Virus record (IMG/VR): IMGVR_UViG_3300012272_000008
Span: 1-35,480 of that record
Source of the DNA: a virus
Reading direction: 5' to 3' (one strand)
DNA length: 35,480 bases
Below are positions 32,426-35,480 of the stretch, in pieces. A model generated the notes under the pieces. That model was not told the DNA's origin. It did not search any database and saw only the letters and a program-made list of their open reading frames with translations. Each line of letters starts with the position of its first letter. The stretch's first letter is position 1. The position numbers and the translations under genes were made by a program.

Positions 32426-32893
32426 GCCAAGACCTCCCTATACGTGTCTCACCAGACATGGGGCAAAACAATCCGAGTTCTTCTCCTGTAGCTACAAGAG
32501 ATTTACACTGCAGGTAACCTACTCTTTCTGCCTCTTCATACGTCCCACAAACTTCTGTTTGAAATTCATCGTGAACAAGATTGACTTGCTTGAAGTTCAA
32601 GCCATCCTCTGTGCACCACTTGTCCCATAGCCAGTTGGCTCTCTTCATGATTACAGCCTCTCCATTCTGCAGATAACCTGCTAACATTAAGTACTCTGAG
32701 GGACAGATAACTTTTCTACCGTCGAAACCTTCAAAGAAACCTCGGGCTGCATCCCTACGGATAAGTCCTGATTTAAGTTTCCCAAGTCCCTTGGTACGGT
32801 CAACGAAAGAATCCACCGCCCCCTTCGCCTGTCGTGTTGTACAGCCCAAGATTCTAGCGACCTTGCCGTTTCCTGCTCCGAGTAGCCAAGCAT
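32412..32893 (-). CDS. DNA polymerase (family A), exon 2
   Basis: Second exon of the polymerase; codes for the last ~160 residues: AWLLGAGNGKVARILG (rest of motif B/O-helix region), then VNLVHDEFQTEV (motif C with the catalytic D-E) and the end RIGRSWLETH. The split codon TAT (Tyr) is made of T33190 plus A32893-T32892. Read without splicing, this part has only a weak start (MNKND inside the intron end). Joined exons give 638 residues, usual for a T7-type polymerase, and no frameshift is needed. Confidence 0.88.
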
Positions 32894-33189
32894 CGTTTTT
32901 ATTCAACTGAGTTCGTTAAGCTCAGCCCGTTCTCTTATGAACTGCTACACGTCGCCGCATAGACTAGACTATATCATCATCCTGCTTACAGCAGGAGCCT
33001 CGCGCTTCCACCCACTTGGGTGTACTCTACTAACTTCCATCTTTCGATGTGCTTTCGATAGTCGTTGCACCTTCTAAGTAATCAATAGCTTTTTGTTTAC
33101 TTAGCTTGGCTCAGGATTACCTACTAGAGGCCTCCCCTGAGTTCACGAGGTTTTAATCGAAGGGTTACCCCTAAGTTATCCTAGCTTTA
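32894..33189 (-). mobile_element. Group I intron in the DNA polymerase gene (296 nt, no internal ORF)
   Basis: Exon 1 ends TTATCT and pairs with GGATAA (33181-33176) inside the intron, giving P1 with the terminal U-G pair; the intron ends in G at 32894. Core elements on the - strand: AATCCTGAGCCAAGC (Q-like, 33118-33104), GTGCAACGACTA (R-like, 33070-33059) and GATATAGTC (S-like, 32975-32967); GACTA pairs with TAGTC as P7, and CCTGC-TGTAA-GCAGG just before S fits P8. AAAGC near the 5' end can pair with GCTT of exon 2 (P10). Splicing restores AKTFIYAWLLGAG, matching T7 AKTFIYGFLYGAG. An extra hairpin after R suggests subgroup IA. Confidence 0.9.
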
Positions 33190-34624
33190 AGATAAAAGTT
33201 TTGGCGTGGTCCCGAGTAAGGTGCTCAAGTCCGAGTGCTGCACGGTTAACGTTGTGGATATCTGTTCCATCTTCTTTCCTCCCTTCAGTGATAGCCTTAA
33301 CGTACTCGTCGTTCTTTAGGTAGTGAGCTAGGATACGTAGCTGGATAGACTCAGCGTCTGTACCTACTAGCCAGTTGCCTTCGTCCACTGTAAACATAGC
33401 ACGTAGTTGACCGTCGAACCTCTCCTTAACAAGGTCAACAGCAGTGACTACTTCCCCCTGAAATGGTGAGGAGATATTAGCTAGGTTAGGAGACGAGTGG
33501 GACATACGGTGGGTCCATGCCCCGATATGCCAGAAGTTAGTGCGGATACGTCCGTCCCTCTCACACTCCCTGATACGCTCCTCTAGTGGCTTTAGTCTAC
33601 CGTTGAGGCACAACCACTCAGCAAGGTCACGAGCACCCTGAGGGGCTGTGCTTGGGAGTGTCTCAAGGTTCTCATCGCTTACCGTCCAGCCGTAGTGTTC
33701 GAACTCTTCCTTCTTAGCGTCATACGTCTCCTGAGTAAGGACTTTCTTACCCCACTTGTCACCTACTGCACCCCGTTGAGAGAACTTATAGTGTGCCTTA
33801 GACTTCTCAGTAGGGCTCCACCCTGCATCCCAGAGTTTATCGATACGATCCAGGTGTGACCCAGGGTTAAACGATACCCAATCGAAACACACCAGCTCAT
33901 CACCGTCGATCACAGTCTTAGGGAAGTTATCCATAGCGTTAGCTGTGGTAGCGTAGAGCTCACCGTCTGCCTTAGTACGGTACTGGATACGGTGAACCTC
34001 CTTAAGCTCAGGTGGGAAAGCACGTTGCATCCCTGCGCTAAGTTCGTCAAGTCTGTCTTGTATCTGAGGTAGGACTTCGTTAGCTAACTGAAGGTTGAAC
34101 TTGAAACCATTGTCGTGCATCTTCTTACACAACATAGCCATCCGGTGCTCAGTCTCCATAGACATAGCCCAAGCAGGGTCGTCGATATACTTCTTGTACT
34201 TATTGTATATCTTTGTGCCTAGGTCTACGTCATCCTTACAGTAGGACAACATCTCTGGTGTGTACTTCTCCCAGTCATTGAAGACTGTCTTAGGCTGCCC
34301 AAGGGAGATACCGATCTCATCTAGTCCGTGACCGTTGTACCCCATGTAGTTAACAAGGCGGGACACAACAAAAGTATCACAGATTTTAAAGGGATCAATC
34401 ACGGTGGACCCGAGTAGTTTGTTTATCACGGGACCATCATAGCTTATACCGTTGTGGAATACCCAGCGGTCTACTGTCTTTGCGTAGTCAATGAAGGTTT
34501 CATACCCTGAGTTGAAGTCCCACGTTTTGTAGGACTTAGCTCCAAGTTCTTTATTGACCACACACCACAGGTTGTCAGGGTCTAGCCCATCTGTTTCGCA
34601 ATCCGAGACTACTACTAGGGTCAT
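33190..34624 (-). CDS. DNA polymerase (family A), exon 1
   Basis: First exon, 478 whole codons plus one base. The N-terminal 3'-5' exonuclease shows Exo I VVSDCETDGL (D8, E10), Exo II VFHNGISYDGP and Exo III YCKDDVD. The polymerase part shows MSHSSPNLANISS, motif A GTDAESIQLRILAHYL, and the start of motif B RDHAKTFI before the intron. This is the T7 gp5 type replicative polymerase. The start has AAAGGAG. Unspliced reading would end after four intron codons (LKLG, stop 33176), lacking motifs B and C. An HNH gene lies on each side of the polymerase region. Confidence 0.93.
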
Positions 34625-34627
34625 GTC

Positions 34628-34783
34628 CTACTCCTTTACAAAACCTATTTCTTGTTTACACGTGGTGGGGTTCCAGTAAACAGTCATCGTTGAGAGGTCG
34701 CCCACTTTATACCCAAAGCATTTTACTTTACGAATGTTTAGGTAGGCGGTTAAGCTGGGTGGTTTCTGTGGGTAGTTGTCCAT
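34628..34783 (-). CDS. Small hypothetical protein before DNA polymerase
   Basis: 51 residues from an ATG sharing TAATG with the HNH-AP2 stop, behind AGAAGGAG: MDNYPQKPPSLTAYLNIRKV, then KCFGYKVGDLSTMTVYW and a short end. It ends 3 nt before the polymerase start and its last codons hold the polymerase ribosome site. No family recognised. Without the HNH-AP2 gene it would follow the helicase gene directly in the same TAATG arrangement. Confidence 0.6.
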   Translation of the reverse strand: MDNYPQKPPSLTAYLNIRKVKCFGYKVGDLSTMTVYWNPTTCKQEIGFVKE

Positions 34784-35313
34784 TAGAACTCCTTCTCTGA
34801 TAGCATGTTTAAAGCCTCTTTGTTAAACCCCAGTTCTAAGGCGGCTTCGTTATACCTTAGAGCTGCTTTTTTATCGCTGTCGTAGGCACCTAAGTATAGG
34901 AGTTTACCTTCATACCTTACCTGGGCTATCCACTTAGACATACTTTTATGATAAGAAACTCCTCGGTACTTCGAGTACCCTCCTCTGGGCTTGCAGTAAG
35001 ACCTTTGGTTTAAACCCGGCGACACCACTCTTAGATTTTCTACTCTGTTGTCATCCTTTACACCGTTTATGTGATCAATCTGGTCACTTGGCCATTCGCT
35101 GTACCTCAAGTACCACACTACTCTGTGTGTGTAAAACTGCGTACCTTTAATCTTAACAGACCTGTAACCCTTTCTATACGTACCTGCTTCAGAACCTACA
35201 GTTGCGTTGTGCACTGGGGATACTTTCCAGTAAAGCTTGCCATCCTCCTCTAACCTAAAGTTTTTAATCATCAGCAAGAGTTGTTTTTCCGAAGGTACAC
35301 TTTCTTTACACAT
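34783..35313 (-). CDS. HNH endonuclease with AP2 DNA-binding domain, probable homing gene
   Basis: 176 residues. HNH core: THRVVWYLRYSEWPSDQIDH (62-81) with INGVKDDNRVENLR; AP2 domain ~113-160: YRGVSYHKSMSKWIAQVRY, LYLGAYDSDKKAALRYNEAA. This pairing is typical of phage homing endonucleases. It lies between helicase and polymerase genes. Its last six residues, LSEKEF, equal the helicase end, in different codons, and lie beyond the usual AP2 end (LN). The start has AAAGGA, encoded by the end of the helicase gene. Confidence 0.85.
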   Translation of the reverse strand: MCKESVPSEKQLLLMIKNFRLEEDGKLYWKVSPVHNATVGSEAGTYRKGYRSVKIKGTQFYTHRVVWYLRYSEWPSDQIDHINGVKDDNRVENLRVVSPGLNQRSYCKPRGGYSKYRGVSYHKSMSKWIAQVRYEGKLLYLGAYDSDKKAALRYNEAALELGFNKEALNMLSEKEF

Positions 35314-35314
35314 T

Positions 35315-35480
35315 CTAAAATTCCTTTTCTGAAAGTGTGAAAGATTCGGGGTGAAATTCTAGCATACCTCCGAAGCCTGTTGGCCCGACGGGTCGGTTCT
35401 TATCTACAAGAAGCTGTGTTGTGTTCTTAGTCTCCTCATCAGCGGCAAGCTTATCACGGCTTAACTTGATGACAACACTG
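35315..35480 (-). CDS. Replicative helicase (gp4 type), C-terminal end (cut by window)
   Basis: Only the last 54 codons are in the window, open to the end: SVVIKLSRDKLAADEE, then QLLVDKNRPVGPTGFGGMLEF and the end TLSEKEF. The NxxLxVxKNRxxGxTG pattern near the C-terminus is that of DnaB/gp4-type hexameric helicases, fitting the position before the polymerase. Primase content cannot be judged. The stop is followed, one base later, by the HNH-AP2 start. Confidence 0.7.
   Translation of the reverse strand, partial: SVVIKLSRDKLAADEETKNTTQLLVDKNRPVGPTGFGGMLEFHPESFTLSEKEF

Noticed and set aside
32412-34624. Polymerase gene split by a frameshift or decay
   Set aside because: The 296-nt insert has P1, P7 and P8 pairing and group I core strings, and splicing at U/G gives an exact motif B sequence. 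An intron explains all of it.

Overview
This window is a phage genome segment with a T7-like/podovirus gene plan: a virion-morphogenesis block on the + strand (bases 1-21,363) and a replication and nucleotide-metabolism block on the - strand (21,403-35,480), converging on one terminator hairpin at 21,373-21,398. The tail tubular A/B pair, internal virion proteins, family A DNA polymerase, gp4-type helicase, gp2.5-type ssDNA-binding protein, cobalamin-dependent (class II) ribonucleotide reductase, ThyX, PhoH and MazG recall marine roseophages of the SIO1/cobavirus type. That placement is an inference from gene content. Terminase, lysis genes and most of the helicase lie outside the window. No phage RNA polymerase gene is seen, and the recognisable promoters are host sigma70-like.

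+ strand: end of the portal gene, a small gene, an 844-residue virion-type protein with an ADP-ribosyltransferase-like domain, scaffold, then a sigma70-like promoter with a 5' stem-loop in front of the major capsid gene. Next come a decoration-like protein followed by a terminator, three small virion-type proteins (one made of 20-residue repeats), tail tubular proteins A and B, a large mosaic tail fibre, and five internal/ejection proteins including a SleB-like wall hydrolase and a 1168-residue protein.

- strand, in transcription order from 35,480: helicase C-terminus, HNH-AP2 endonuclease, small gene, DNA polymerase split by a 296-nt group I intron, endonuclease VII-like HNH, RNA ligase, a 56-residue GTG-start gene, ssDNA-binding protein, small genes, Cas4/RecB-like exonuclease, small PD-(D/E)XK nuclease, metallophosphoesterase, small genes, MazG-like protein, NrdJ, an HNH endonuclease, ThyX, DUF3310, PhoH, a release-factor-like protein without GGQ, a Lar-like zinc ribbon and four small genes. 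Most neighbours overlap as ATGA, TAATG or TGATG, which implies tight translational coupling. Three sites carry one promoter signature: TTGACA or TTGACG, 17 nt, TACTATTA, 2 nt, GTA.

The most unusual signal is how selfish DNA sits in the replication block. Beside two HNH genes the neighbouring host gene end is present twice. A 20-codon remnant resembling the thyX start lies upstream of the HNH gene that now precedes thyX. The last six residues of the helicase (LSEKEF) are repeated, with different codons, as the last six residues of the HNH-AP2 protein. Together with the polymerase intron, this suggests repeated homing into core replication genes with recoded boundaries that keep the neighbours functional.
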